From contig CAKSTF010000029.1 of assembly GCA_934491515.1 (NCBI GenBank), forward strand, positions 1 through 5,777: a stretch of 5,777 nt of DNA. Direction: 5' to 3'. This DNA is from an uncultured Eubacteriales bacterium (lineage in GTDB: Bacteria > Bacillota > Clostridia > Oscillospirales > Acutalibacteraceae). Below, piece after piece: positions 1 through 5,666 of this stretch. Position 1 is the first letter of the stretch. Each line of letters starts with the position of its first letter. The notes below the pieces were generated by a model. It was given only the letters and a program-made list of their open reading frames with translations, did not search any database and had not been told where the DNA came from. The position numbers were made by a program, and so were the translations under genes.

Positions 1-2
1 TT

Positions 3-76
3 TGGCTGGGGAATAGGGATTCGAACCCCAACAAACAGAGTCAGAGTCTGTCGTGCTACCGTTACACAATTCCCCA
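3..76 (-). tRNA. tRNA-Gln (anticodon CTG)
   Basis: The minus strand folds as a complete 74-nt tRNA. The acceptor stem TGGGGAA/TTCCCCA (70-76 with 7-13) has the weak U1-A72 pair typical of tRNA-Gln. The D stem is GTGT/GCAC. The anticodon stem ACAGA/TCTGT carries the loop CTCTGAC, so the anticodon is CTG (plus-strand 42-44), reading CAG. The T stem with TTCGAAT is intact, the discriminator is G, and CCA is encoded (3-5). It has its own upstream promoter. Its 3' flank and terminator, and any further tRNA genes, lie off the left edge. Confidence 0.96.
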
Positions 77-105
77 TCGGATTTATGTGTGACCGAACAA
101 ATACC

Positions 106-133
106 ATTATATCTTTTTTAGCGCGTATGTCAA
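106..133 (-). promoter_or_regulatory. sigma-A promoter of tRNA-Gln
   Basis: On the minus strand a perfect -35 TTGACA (128-133) is separated by 16 bp from a perfect -10 TATAAT (106-111). Transcription would start near position 99, giving a leader of about 23 nt before the mature tRNA 5' end at 76. The full-consensus hexamers suit a stable-RNA gene. Confidence 0.88.
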
Positions 134-173
134 GTTATTTTTAAAACAGATTAAGAAATTTTCTAAAAAAACA

Positions 174-202
174 TTGACAAACGGGCGAAATAAACATATC
201 AT
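174..202 (+). promoter_or_regulatory. sigma-A promoter of acpP
   Basis: A consensus -35 TTGACA (174-179), a 17-bp spacer and a -10 TATCAT (197-202, 5 of 6) precede acpP. An A/T-rich tract just upstream (about 160-172) could act as an UP element. The predicted start is near 209, giving a leader of about 30 nt. The TTG at 174, an in-frame alternative acpP start, is part of this -35 box, which argues against translation from there. Confidence 0.87.
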
Positions 203-239
203 CTATATAGTAAATTTACCCTTTCAGGAGGTTTTATCA

Positions 240-467
240 ATGGTTTTTGAAAAGATAAAAGAAATTTTGGCAGATCAGCTTGACGTGAAGCCCGAAAACA
301 TTACCCTTAACACGGACATAGGTAACGATCTCGGCGCCGACAGTCTTGATGTTGTTGAACTTCTTATGTCGATAGAGGACGAGTTTGAGGTTGAAATTCC
401 CGATGAGGAAATAGAGAACCTTAAAACCGTAGGCGATGTTGTAGATTACATACAGGCGCACAGATAA
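240..467 (+). CDS. acpP: acyl carrier protein
   Basis: This is a 75-residue type II acyl carrier protein, the cytosolic carrier that holds growing acyl chains on a phosphopantetheine arm during fatty-acid synthesis. The motif GADSLDVVELL is present; Ser35 in DSL is the attachment site for 4'-phosphopantetheine. The chain is small and strongly acidic, with the helix II recognition region (about residues 35-50) and the C-terminal segment TVGDVVDYI, all at normal family length. ATG 240 is chosen because AGGAGG (226-231) lies 8 nt upstream; a longer reading from TTG 174 would begin inside the promoter. The gene is monocistronic: promoter before it, terminator directly after it, and no fab genes beside it. 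A carrier for another pathway cannot be excluded, but the motif and length fit the primary fatty-acid ACP. Confidence 0.96.
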   Translation: MVFEKIKEILADQLDVKPENITLNTDIGNDLGADSLDVVELLMSIEDEFEVEIPDEEIENLKTVGDVVDYIQAHR

Positions 468-482
468 TTATATTTAATATGT

Positions 483-524
483 AAAATCCCGTCCTCGGGC
501 GCAGCCTCGGGACGGGATTTTTTT
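483..524 (+). terminator. rho-independent terminator of acpP
   Basis: The arm AAAATCCCGTC (483-493) pairs perfectly with GACGGGATTTT (511-521), with extra inner C-G pairing and a small inner GGC/GCC helix, followed by a T-rich tract. The T tract contains the stop codon of the convergent PHP gene (523-525). In the opposite direction the hairpin is followed by only four T, so it is probably weaker as a terminator for that gene. Confidence 0.9.
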
Positions 525-1245
525 ATTTTTCCGTCGCGGTATTTATTTTGAATTCATATTCCTTTATTTCGGGAGGATCTATCTCATTTACCGTAAGCCG
601 TATTCTCTTTGTGCTTAAAAGAAATTCGGCAAGATCTTTCTCATCTTTTACATCGTCCGGCAAATATGTTCCGCCCTTTGCGCGGTGCGTATCCCCGTGA
701 AAATCGCAGCCGCAGGTAACGACAAATCCTTTTTCCTTCTGCATTTTTATTATTTTATCGGAATTTGTATCGCCGTACAGCGGATGACAGTTAATCTCAT
801 AACCGTCACAATCGGAATAAGGAATAGGAAGCGTTCCCTTTCTGAAAGGATGCGCCTGAATAACGCATATACCGTTTTTTCTGCACAGTTCATACAGTGC
901 GTGACTTTCCAAAAGGCAAAGATTATTATTTTGCCTTATAAAGTCTGGCGTTGCACCGTAGAGCAATATATGAATTTTCGGGCTGAGTTCGTAGGTAAGT
1001 TCAACGCCGAAAATAACATTTATCCCCATTTCCCTGCCTGCATTTTTCGTTTTTTGATACTCGCTTATATAATCTTCCGCAAAAGATGAATAATCGCTGT
1101 CTTTAACATAATCCGCCGTGTAGTGATTTGTAAGCACAATGCCGTTGTACCCTACCTTGGCAGCGGCGCTTAAAACTTCTTCGCGATTTAAGCGGCAGCA
1201 TTTGCTGATACCCGATGTGTGGCAATGCATATCATAAAATTTCAA
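523..1245 (-). CDS. PHP-domain metal-dependent hydrolase (putative phosphoesterase)
   Basis: A 240-residue protein that is essentially one PHP domain, a TIM-barrel-like fold binding up to three metal ions and usually hydrolysing phosphate esters. Visible ligand motifs, numbered from the chosen start: H7 and H9 (DMHCHT), H41 (LTNHY), E82 (GVE), H132 (AHPF), D181 and H183 (DFHGD). The usual TDH is TNH here. There is no polymerase or histidinol-phosphatase extension, and the substrate is unknown; related stand-alone PHP proteins include nucleoside-phosphate and histidinol-phosphate phosphatases. The start is set at TTG 1245 because GGAG (1254-1257) lies 8 nt upstream. An in-frame GTG at 1254 overlaps that GGAG and so lacks a usable site, and ATG at 1230 would cut away the first strand. 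The gene converges on acpP and appears to be transcribed alone. Confidence 0.85.
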   Translation of the reverse strand: MKFYDMHCHTSGISKCCRLNREEVLSAAAKVGYNGIVLTNHYTADYVKDSDYSSFAEDYISEYQKTKNAGREMGINVIFGVELTYELSPKIHILLYGATPDFIRQNNNLCLLESHALYELCRKNGICVIQAHPFRKGTLPIPYSDCDGYEINCHPLYGDTNSDKIIKMQKEKGFVVTCGCDFHGDTHRAKGGTYLPDDVKDEKDLAEFLLSTKRIRLTVNEIDPPEIKEYEFKINTATEK

Positions 1246-1275
1246 ACGGTTCACTCCAAACAGCAGTTTTTATTT

Positions 1276-1304
1276 ATTATAACAAAGTGTGTTATGTTTT
1301 TAAA
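1276..1304 (-). promoter_or_regulatory. putative promoter of the PHP gene
   Basis: A perfect -10 TATAAT on the minus strand (1276-1281) is preceded at 17 bp by TTTAAA (1299-1304), a 4 of 6 match to the -35 consensus. Transcription would start near 1269, giving a leader of about 24 nt before the TTG start. The stretch from 1305 to 1419, between this promoter and the tRNA-Arg terminator, holds only A/T-rich sequence and a weak short hairpin near 1375-1390. Confidence 0.6.
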
Positions 1305-1419
1305 GACATAAAAATTTATGTGTGCAATTTCGTGTGAATTTTATATTAAAAAACGGCTTAATTCATTGAAAAACGCTTTAATTTTAAAGCCAGCAAAAAC
1401 GCCCAAAACCCTTATAAAT

Positions 1420-1454
1420 AAAGAAAAAACCGCTATTTAAGCGGTTTTTTCTTT
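1420..1454 (-). terminator. terminator of tRNA-Arg
   Basis: A perfect 15-bp stem pairs AAAGAAAAAACCGCT (1420-1434) with its complement at 1440-1454 around the loop ATTTA. Read on the minus strand, the GC-rich top AGCGG is followed by TTTTTTCTTTATTT. It lies directly at the 3' end of tRNA-Arg: the last base of the encoded CCA is the first base of the stem. Confidence 0.9.
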
Positions 1455-1530
1455 GGCACGCTGAAAGGGATTCGAACCCCCGACCCTCTGCTTAGAAGGC
1501 AGATGCTCTATCCAACTGAGCTATCAGCGC
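1454..1530 (-). tRNA. tRNA-Arg (anticodon TCT)
   Basis: The minus strand folds as a full 77-nt tRNA. The acceptor stem is GCGCTGA/TCAGCGT (1524-1530 with 1458-1464), closed by a G1-U72 wobble. The D arm is GCTC/GAGC. The anticodon stem TCTGC/GCAGA holds the loop CTTCTAA, giving anticodon TCT (plus-strand 1494-1496), which reads AGA and probably AGG. The T arm GGGGG TTCGAAT CCCTT, discriminator G and encoded CCA (1454-1456) are present. It has its own promoter upstream and a terminator immediately downstream. Read-through from the dCMP deaminase gene is also possible, since no terminator separates them. Confidence 0.96.
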
Positions 1531-1554
1531 ATATCGGCAATAAAGCCGAAAGGT

Positions 1555-1583
1555 ATTATATCATCTTAAAAGTAAAAAATCAA
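1555..1583 (-). promoter_or_regulatory. promoter of tRNA-Arg
   Basis: On the minus strand -35 TTGATT (1578-1583, 4 of 6), a 17-bp spacer and a perfect extended -10, TG-A-TATAAT (hexamer 1555-1560), precede the tRNA. The promoter begins only 18 bp past the stop codon of the dCMP deaminase gene. The short pre-tRNA leader contains a 5-bp hairpin, TCGGC/GCCGA (1534-1549). Confidence 0.85.
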
Positions 1584-1600
1584 GTAAATATTTAACTTTT

Positions 1601-2077
1601 TTAAAGCACCAATTCTTCATGCTTATCGGAATGTTTATAGGGCGTATAAACAACACCGGCTGCGTCAAACATACGTTTTGAAGCGCGTGTGCCTTCGGTA
1701 TCGGCATATTTATCGCTGTAATATATCACCCGTTTTATACCGGACTGAATAATTGCTTTTGCGCACTCGTTGCACGGGAAAAGCGTGGAATATACCGTAG
1801 CGCCCGAAACCGAACCGTTATGGCAATTCAAAATGGCGTTTAATTCCGCATGGCAAACATAAAGATATTTTGAATCAAGACCGTCCGCCTTTTCCCAAGG
1901 GAATTCGTCATCGCTGCAGCAGTGCGGCATACCGTTATAACCAACGGAAAGAATTTTGTTGCGGTCGTCCACAATGCACGCACCAACCTGTGTTGAAGGG
2001 TCTTTACTGCGTTTTGAAGCAAGAAGCGCCACGCCCATAAAATATTCGTCCCATGATAAATAGCCTTCACGTTTCAT
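1601..2077 (-). CDS. deoxycytidylate (dCMP) deaminase family protein, ComEB-like
   Basis: A 158-residue cytosolic zinc deaminase that should convert dCMP to dUMP, feeding thymidylate synthesis. Family signatures appear in order: PSTQVGACIVD (27-37), GYNGMP (46-51), CHAELNAIL (75-83) with zinc ligand H76 and catalytic proton shuttle E78, and PCNEC (101-105) with zinc ligands C102 and C105. The extra Cys/His-rich stretch around MPHCCSDDEFPWE (50-62) is typical of dCMP deaminases as opposed to tRNA adenosine or free cytidine deaminases. ATG 2077 has GGGAGG (2085-2090) 7 nt upstream. Homologues are called ComEB in Bacillus, where the gene sits in a competence operon; no competence gene is seen here. 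It follows the MFS gene on the same strand after a 105-bp gap with no convincing promoter. Allosteric control by dCTP and dTTP is known in the family but not visible here. Confidence 0.93.
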   Translation of the reverse strand: MKREGYLSWDEYFMGVALLASKRSKDPSTQVGACIVDDRNKILSVGYNGMPHCCSDDEFPWEKADGLDSKYLYVCHAELNAILNCHNGSVSGATVYSTLFPCNECAKAIIQSGIKRVIYYSDKYADTEGTRASKRMFDAAGVVYTPYKHSDKHEELVL

Positions 2078-2094
2078 TTAAATTCCTCCCCTGC

Positions 2095-2111
2095 CGGACC
2101 GTAACAGTCCG
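2095..2111 (-). other. hairpin in the leader of the dCMP deaminase gene
   Basis: CGGAC (2095-2099) and GTCCG (2107-2111) form a perfect 5-bp stem with a 7-nt loop, extendable by one wobble pair. On the transcript it ends 4 nt upstream of the GGGAGG ribosome binding site at 2085-2090. It has no T tract, so it is not a terminator. A role in translation or mRNA stability is possible but unproven. Confidence 0.4.
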
Positions 2112-2114
2112 ATT

Positions 2115-2176
2115 AAACGGGATTCAAGATAAAAAGTTTCTAAAACGGCCGTTTTGACCGCCTCTGTGCCCCGTTT
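2115..2176. repeat. nested inverted repeats between the MFS and dCMP deaminase genes
   Basis: A perfect 14-bp palindrome, AAAACGGCCGTTTT (2142-2155), sits near the centre of a wider inverted pair, AAACGGG (2115-2121) and CCCGTTT (2170-2176). The hexamer AAACGG therefore occurs twice on each strand. The structure lies just downstream of the MFS stop codon and upstream of the dCMP deaminase leader. It could be an operator or an RNA structure that ends or stabilises the MFS transcript. It is not a classical terminator, as no T run follows a GC-rich stem. Confidence 0.45.
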
Positions 2177-2182
2177 ATTTGA

Positions 2183-3370
2183 TTATACAGTTAAATCCGC
2201 CGGTTTGCAATCTTTTTCTTTTATAAGAAAAACGGCAGCCAAAAGCATTATAAGCGGAAATACGGAGCAAACAAGAAATCCCGACTTTAAAGAAAGCCTG
2301 TCTGCAACAAAACCCAAAAGCCACGGTCCCACCGAACAGCCGAGGTCGCCCGACAGCGCAAATATACTGAACATAAGCGTTCCGCCATGCGGAAAGGCGG
2401 TCGCCGCCAGTGAATATGTACCGGGCCATGATATACTGACGCCGAATCCGCAAAGCGCACACGCCAGAAGAGAGAGAGCCGGAACATTTGCAATACCCAC
2501 CGCAATAAAGCAGGCAAAGCAGAGAATATTATTCACAATAAGCACTTTGCGCTGTGAAAACCTATTCGAAAACAATCCGAAAAACACTCTGCCTGCACCC
2601 ATAAAAAGAGCAAAAGCGCAAGGGCCTAATAAATCTCCGGCAAATTTGTTTATATTAAGTGCATTTTGTGCAAAAACCGAAGCCCATTCGCTCATGGAAA
2701 TTTCAGCGGCACCCGCGCACACCATAAATATAACGAAGCACAGAAATTTTTTGCTTCCGAAATAGGATATATCGGTTTTCCGCTTTTCCTCCGCCGGAGG
2801 CTCGGCAACCGGACATGATATAAAAAAGAAAAGGTTGAAAACAGGAACCGCCGCCCAAAGAAGCGGAATATACCGCCAGTTCGAATATCCGAACACAAGA
2901 ACCATAACGGTGGTAACGGCAACTGTAAAAGCCTGTCCCCAACAGTAAAAAGAATGTGTAACCGCCATTGCGGCAGTATGGTTTTTGCTCGGCATAAGTT
3001 CCACCATAGGTGAAATAAGCACTTCTATAATTCCGCTGCCTACCGCATATACTATAACCGAAATCATTATACATGCATATATGTTTGAAAAGAAAAGCGG
3101 CAATACACTTAAAAGACAAAGTCCCGCCGCAGCCAAAAGATGGCAGAATATTACCGTTCGTTTATATCCTAAAAGCCTTGCTATGTGCGGAGTGAGAAAA
3201 TCGGCGATAAGTTGAGTAAAAAAGTTAATAAATATTATTCGCCCTAATTTTTCGTAGCTTAAAGAATAATTCTTTTGAAATACAATAAAAAGAATCGGCA
3301 AAAAATTGTTTATTATCGCCTGCACAACAAAACTTATATAACAGGCAATTTTTGTGCGTTTATAATTCAT
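2183..3370 (-). CDS. major facilitator superfamily transporter, substrate unknown
   Basis: A 395-residue inner-membrane protein with about twelve hydrophobic helices: roughly 8-31, 43-62, 72-93, 97-120, 135-160, 166-187, then 208-226, 245-265, 275-294, 297-318, 330-352 and 362-384. A charged cytoplasmic loop near 189-208 (PAEEKRKTD) divides the two six-helix halves. Degenerate MFS motif A copies occur after helix 2 (ADFLTPHIARLLGYKR, 56-71) and after helix 8 (GRVFFGLFSNRFSQRK, 260-275). Segments such as THSFYCWGQ (138-146) and GDLGCSVGP (341-349) recall sugar or metabolite permeases of the fucose-permease-like branch, a weak similarity. Start ATG 3370 has GAGG (3376-3379) 5 nt upstream. No convincing promoter is seen between the rpmB terminator and the start, so some expression may come from read-through. 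No metabolic neighbour indicates a cargo. Confidence 0.88.
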   Translation of the reverse strand: MNYKRTKIACYISFVVQAIINNFLPILFIVFQKNYSLSYEKLGRIIFINFFTQLIADFLTPHIARLLGYKRTVIFCHLLAAAGLCLLSVLPLFFSNIYACIMISVIVYAVGSGIIEVLISPMVELMPSKNHTAAMAVTHSFYCWGQAFTVAVTTVMVLVFGYSNWRYIPLLWAAVPVFNLFFFISCPVAEPPAEEKRKTDISYFGSKKFLCFVIFMVCAGAAEISMSEWASVFAQNALNINKFAGDLLGPCAFALFMGAGRVFFGLFSNRFSQRKVLIVNNILCFACFIAVGIANVPALSLLACALCGFGVSISWPGTYSLAATAFPHGGTLMFSIFALSGDLGCSVGPWLLGFVADRLSLKSGFLVCSVFPLIMLLAAVFLIKEKDCKPADLTV

Positions 3371-3407
3371 TATAACCTCGCAGTAGCGGTAAATATATAA
3401 AAGAAAA

Positions 3408-3431
3408 AAAGCCCCGTGTTTCCGGGGCTTT
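3408..3431 (-). terminator. terminator of rpmB
   Basis: AAAGCCCCG (3408-3416) pairs perfectly with CGGGGCTTT (3423-3431) around a 6-nt loop. On the minus strand the stem runs into a T tract (seven T, then CTTTT). It lies 22 bp past the rpmB stop and before the MFS gene, separating the two. Confidence 0.92.
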
Positions 3432-3453
3432 AAGGTTCTACTTTCAGAAAAAA

Positions 3454-3642
3454 TCAGATTGCTCTGGTAACCTTGCCCGATCTCAGGCAGCGGGTGCAGA
3501 CATTGATGCGACGGGGAGTTCCGTCAACGATAGCCTTTACCTTTTTAACATTGGGCTTCCATGTTCTGTTGGAACGCCTGTGTGAGTGAGAGACCTTTAT
3601 GCCGAAAGCGATTTCCTTACTGCATATATCACATTTTGCCAT
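3454..3642 (-). CDS. rpmB: 50S ribosomal protein L28
   Basis: A 62-residue basic protein of the large ribosomal subunit. It begins MAKCDICSKE and contains the L28 hallmarks SHSHRRSNRTWKPN (18-31) and CTRCLRSGKV (49-58). Cysteine pairs C4/C7 and C49/C52 make a zinc-ribbon site, so this is the zinc-binding C+ form. Some bacteria also carry a cysteine-free paralogue used when zinc is scarce; none is in this window. Start ATG 3642 is preceded by AAGGAGG (3651-3657) at 8 nt. A longer in-frame reading from GTG 3684 would cover the leader and lacks a ribosome binding site. The gene is monocistronic, with its own promoter and terminator, and is divergent from pgcA. Confidence 0.97.
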   Translation of the reverse strand: MAKCDICSKEIAFGIKVSHSHRRSNRTWKPNVKKVKAIVDGTPRRINVCTRCLRSGKVTRAI

Positions 3643-3697
3643 TGTTTGCACCTCCTTAAAAAAAGACCTTACAAAAACGGTCACAATAGCAAGTGAT

Positions 3698-3726
3698 ATA
3701 ATAACAGAAAATCCTCAATAATGCAA
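3698..3726 (-). promoter_or_regulatory. promoter of rpmB
   Basis: On the minus strand an extended -10, TG-T-TATTAT (hexamer 3698-3703, 5 of 6), lies 17 bp from TTGCAT (3721-3726), a poor 3 of 6 match to the -35; the extended TG may compensate. Transcription would start near 3691, giving a leader of about 48 nt before the ATG. Confidence 0.7.
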
Positions 3727-3786
3727 GCATTTTTTTAAAATTATTAAATTTCACTTCTAAAGCCGTTTTCTAAGGAATATAACACC

Positions 3787-3815
3787 TTGACAAAATAACC
3801 TTAAAATTTTAAAAT
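3787..3815 (+). promoter_or_regulatory. sigma-A promoter of pgcA
   Basis: Consensus -35 TTGACA (3787-3792), a 17-bp A/T-rich spacer and -10 TAAAAT (3810-3815, 5 of 6) give a predicted start near 3822 and a leader of about 35 nt. The rpmB promoter lies about 60 bp away in the opposite direction. The DNA between the two (3727-3786) is A/T-rich with no clear operator. Confidence 0.83.
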
Positions 3816-3856
3816 TAAATCAACAGAATTACTTTACTACTTACGGAGGTACCGTG

Positions 3857-5575
3857 ATGACAAACGAGATAAAGAGAAGATATGAACTGTGGTGCAACCG
3901 TGCCGATAAGGATGCCGACCTGATTCCCGAACTTACCGCGATGAAAAACGATGAAAACGAAATAAACGAGGCGTTTTATAAAGACCTTGAATTCGGAACG
4001 GCAGGACTTAGAGGTATTATCGGAGCCGGCACAAACCGGCTTAATATTTACACCGTCGGCAAGGCGACACAGGGCCTTGCGGCGTATATAAACTCCATAA
4101 CCAAAAACGGCTCCGTTGCCGTTTCTTACGACAGCAGGATAAAATCGGACGTTTTTGCACGTGAAGCCGCCGAAGTTTTTGCGGCAAACGGCATAAAGGT
4201 ATACATTTATAAAACGCTTATGCCGGTACCGATGCTCTCCTTTGCGGTCAGATACCTTAAATGTGACGCAGGCGTTATGATAACCGCAAGCCACAATCCT
4301 TCAAAATACAACGGGTACAAGGCGTACGATTCCACCGGATGTCAGTTAGGGCCGGAAGCAGCCGATTACGTACTCGGTATTATGAACAGCGTTGATATAT
4401 TTGACGGCGTTAAACGTACCGATTTTGACGCAGCAATGAAAAACGGTCTTATAGAATATATAGATGACAGCGTAATAAACGCCTATCTTGACGAAGTTAT
4501 AAAAGCAAGGGTAAGTACGGATATTGATATGTCGGCGCTAAAAGTGATTTACACACCCCTTAACGGTTCCGGCAACAAACCCGTACGCGAGATACTCCGC
4601 CGCGTAGGCATTACCGACGTTACGGTTGTAAAAGAGCAGGAAAATCCCGACGGTAATTTTCCGACAGCCCCCTACCCCAACCCCGAAATAAGGGAGGCTT
4701 TCAGATTAGCGCTTGACTTGGCTGAAACCGTAAAGCCCGATATTCTGCTTGCCACCGACCCCGACTGCGACCGCGTAGGCGTTGCCGTAAACTACGGCGG
4801 CGAATACAAACTTATAACCGGCAACGATATGGGCGTGCTGCTGCTTAATTACATTCTAAGCCGCAGAAAAGAACTTGGTACGCTGCCTGCAAATCCCGTT
4901 GCGGTAAAAACGATCGTTTCAAGCGAACTTTGCAAAAAAATTGCCGAAAATTACGGCTGCGAACTGCGCGAAGTTCTTACAGGCTTTAAATTTATAGGCG
5001 AACAGATAACCGACCTTGAAAAACACGGAGAAGAAAACAGATATGTTTTCGGTTATGAGGAAAGTTACGGTTATCTTATCGGTACGCATGCGCGCGATAA
5101 AGATGCTGTTGTGGGATCACTTATGATTTGCGAAATGGCAGCCTATTATAAGGCTGCAGGTCTTAATCTTATAGAACAGCTTGAAAACATTTACAAACAG
5201 TACGGATACTTCCTGACGGTTCAGAAGAGTTTTGTAAGCGAAGGTCAGGCAGGACTTAAAAAAATCGCCGACACAATGGTTAAAATCAGAAATAATCCGC
5301 CTAAAACGCTTGCCGGAACAACTGTACGTATTTTTAAGGATTTCCAAAGTTCGGAAGCGCTGTTTACCGAAAGCGGTAAAACCGAAATGATAAATTTGCC
5401 GAAGTCAAACGTTTTGGCATTTTACCTTTCCGACGGAAGTTCGGCGATAGTGCGTCCCTCGGGCACGGAACCTAAAATAAAACTTTACGTTAACGCCGTA
5501 GGCACTACCGAAAGCGATGCGGAAAAACGCAGGGAAGAAATTTTAAAAGCCGGTGAAGAACTGTTGGCGTTTTAA
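3857..5575 (+). CDS. pgcA: alpha-phosphoglucomutase / phosphosugar mutase, PgcA type
   Basis: A 572-residue cytosolic enzyme of the alpha-D-phosphohexomutase superfamily, expected to interconvert glucose 6-phosphate and glucose 1-phosphate for UDP-glucose, glycogen and envelope glycans. All four active-site elements are present: the phosphoserine loop TASHNP with S145, the magnesium loop DPDCDR with D301, D303 and D305, the sugar-recognition loop GYEESYG (399-405), and the phosphate-binding loop RPSGTEP (533-539). The N-terminal FGTAGLRG (46-53) and the overall length match Bacillus PgcA. The EES loop favours glucose, but phosphomannomutase activity is possible. ATG 3857 is chosen because GGAGG (3845-3849) lies 7 nt upstream; the adjacent GTG 3854 would leave only 4 nt. 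The gene has its own promoter and terminator. It is intact, and Cys304 in the metal loop, where many relatives have Ala, is not a ligand change. Confidence 0.94.
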   Translation: MTNEIKRRYELWCNRADKDADLIPELTAMKNDENEINEAFYKDLEFGTAGLRGIIGAGTNRLNIYTVGKATQGLAAYINSITKNGSVAVSYDSRIKSDVFAREAAEVFAANGIKVYIYKTLMPVPMLSFAVRYLKCDAGVMITASHNPSKYNGYKAYDSTGCQLGPEAADYVLGIMNSVDIFDGVKRTDFDAAMKNGLIEYIDDSVINAYLDEVIKARVSTDIDMSALKVIYTPLNGSGNKPVREILRRVGITDVTVVKEQENPDGNFPTAPYPNPEIREAFRLALDLAETVKPDILLATDPDCDRVGVAVNYGGEYKLITGNDMGVLLLNYILSRRKELGTLPANPVAVKTIVSSELCKKIAENYGCELREVLTGFKFIGEQITDLEKHGEENRYVFGYEESYGYLIGTHARDKDAVVGSLMICEMAAYYKAAGLNLIEQLENIYKQYGYFLTVQKSFVSEGQAGLKKIADTMVKIRNNPPKTLAGTTVRIFKDFQSSEALFTESGKTEMINLPKSNVLAFYLSDGSSAIVRPSGTEPKIKLYVNAVGTTESDAEKRREEILKAGEELLAF

Positions 5576-5605
5576 AAGCAAACATTCAAAAGAATAAATA
5601 GACAA

Positions 5606-5638
5606 AAAAGAGAGTACGGATTCGCCGTACTCTCTTTT
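5606..5638 (+). terminator. bidirectional terminator between pgcA and spo0A
   Basis: A perfect 14-bp stem, AAAAGAGAGTACGG (5606-5619) with its complement (5625-5638), closes the loop ATTCG and is followed by CTTTTTTG. On the other strand the stem is followed by T residues (5604-5609), so it can also end the convergent spo0A transcript. Confidence 0.92.
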
Positions 5639-5666
5639 CTTTTTGTTTAATAAGACCTAATGTAAT

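Noticed and set aside
174..239. 22-residue N-terminal extension of acpP from TTG 174
   Set aside because: The TTG is part of the -35 box and the extension covers the promoter and AGGAGG site, while ATG 240 has ideal spacing and standard ACP length.
685..1089. 134-codon plus-strand open frame opposite the PHP gene
   Set aside because: It is the antisense of a conserved metal-binding domain and has no ribosome binding site.
1375..1390. GCTTTAA/TTAAAGC inverted repeat
   Set aside because: The stem is nearly all A-T with a loop of 2-4 nt and no T tract in either direction; it is expected by chance in A/T-rich intergenic DNA.
2154..2765. 203-codon plus-strand open frame opposite the MFS gene
   Set aside because: It lies antisense to a clear 12-helix transporter, has low-complexity composition rich in K, P, S and N, and shows no ribosome binding site or recognisable motif; it is a shadow frame.
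3643..3684. 14-residue N-terminal extension of L28 from GTG 3684
   Set aside because: It spans the leader and the AAGGAGG site and has no upstream ribosome binding site; L28 proteins begin MAKCxxC.
3815..4294. 159-codon minus-strand open frame opposite pgcA
   Set aside because: It is antisense to the conserved N-terminal region of the mutase, including the phosphoserine loop, and lacks a start signal.
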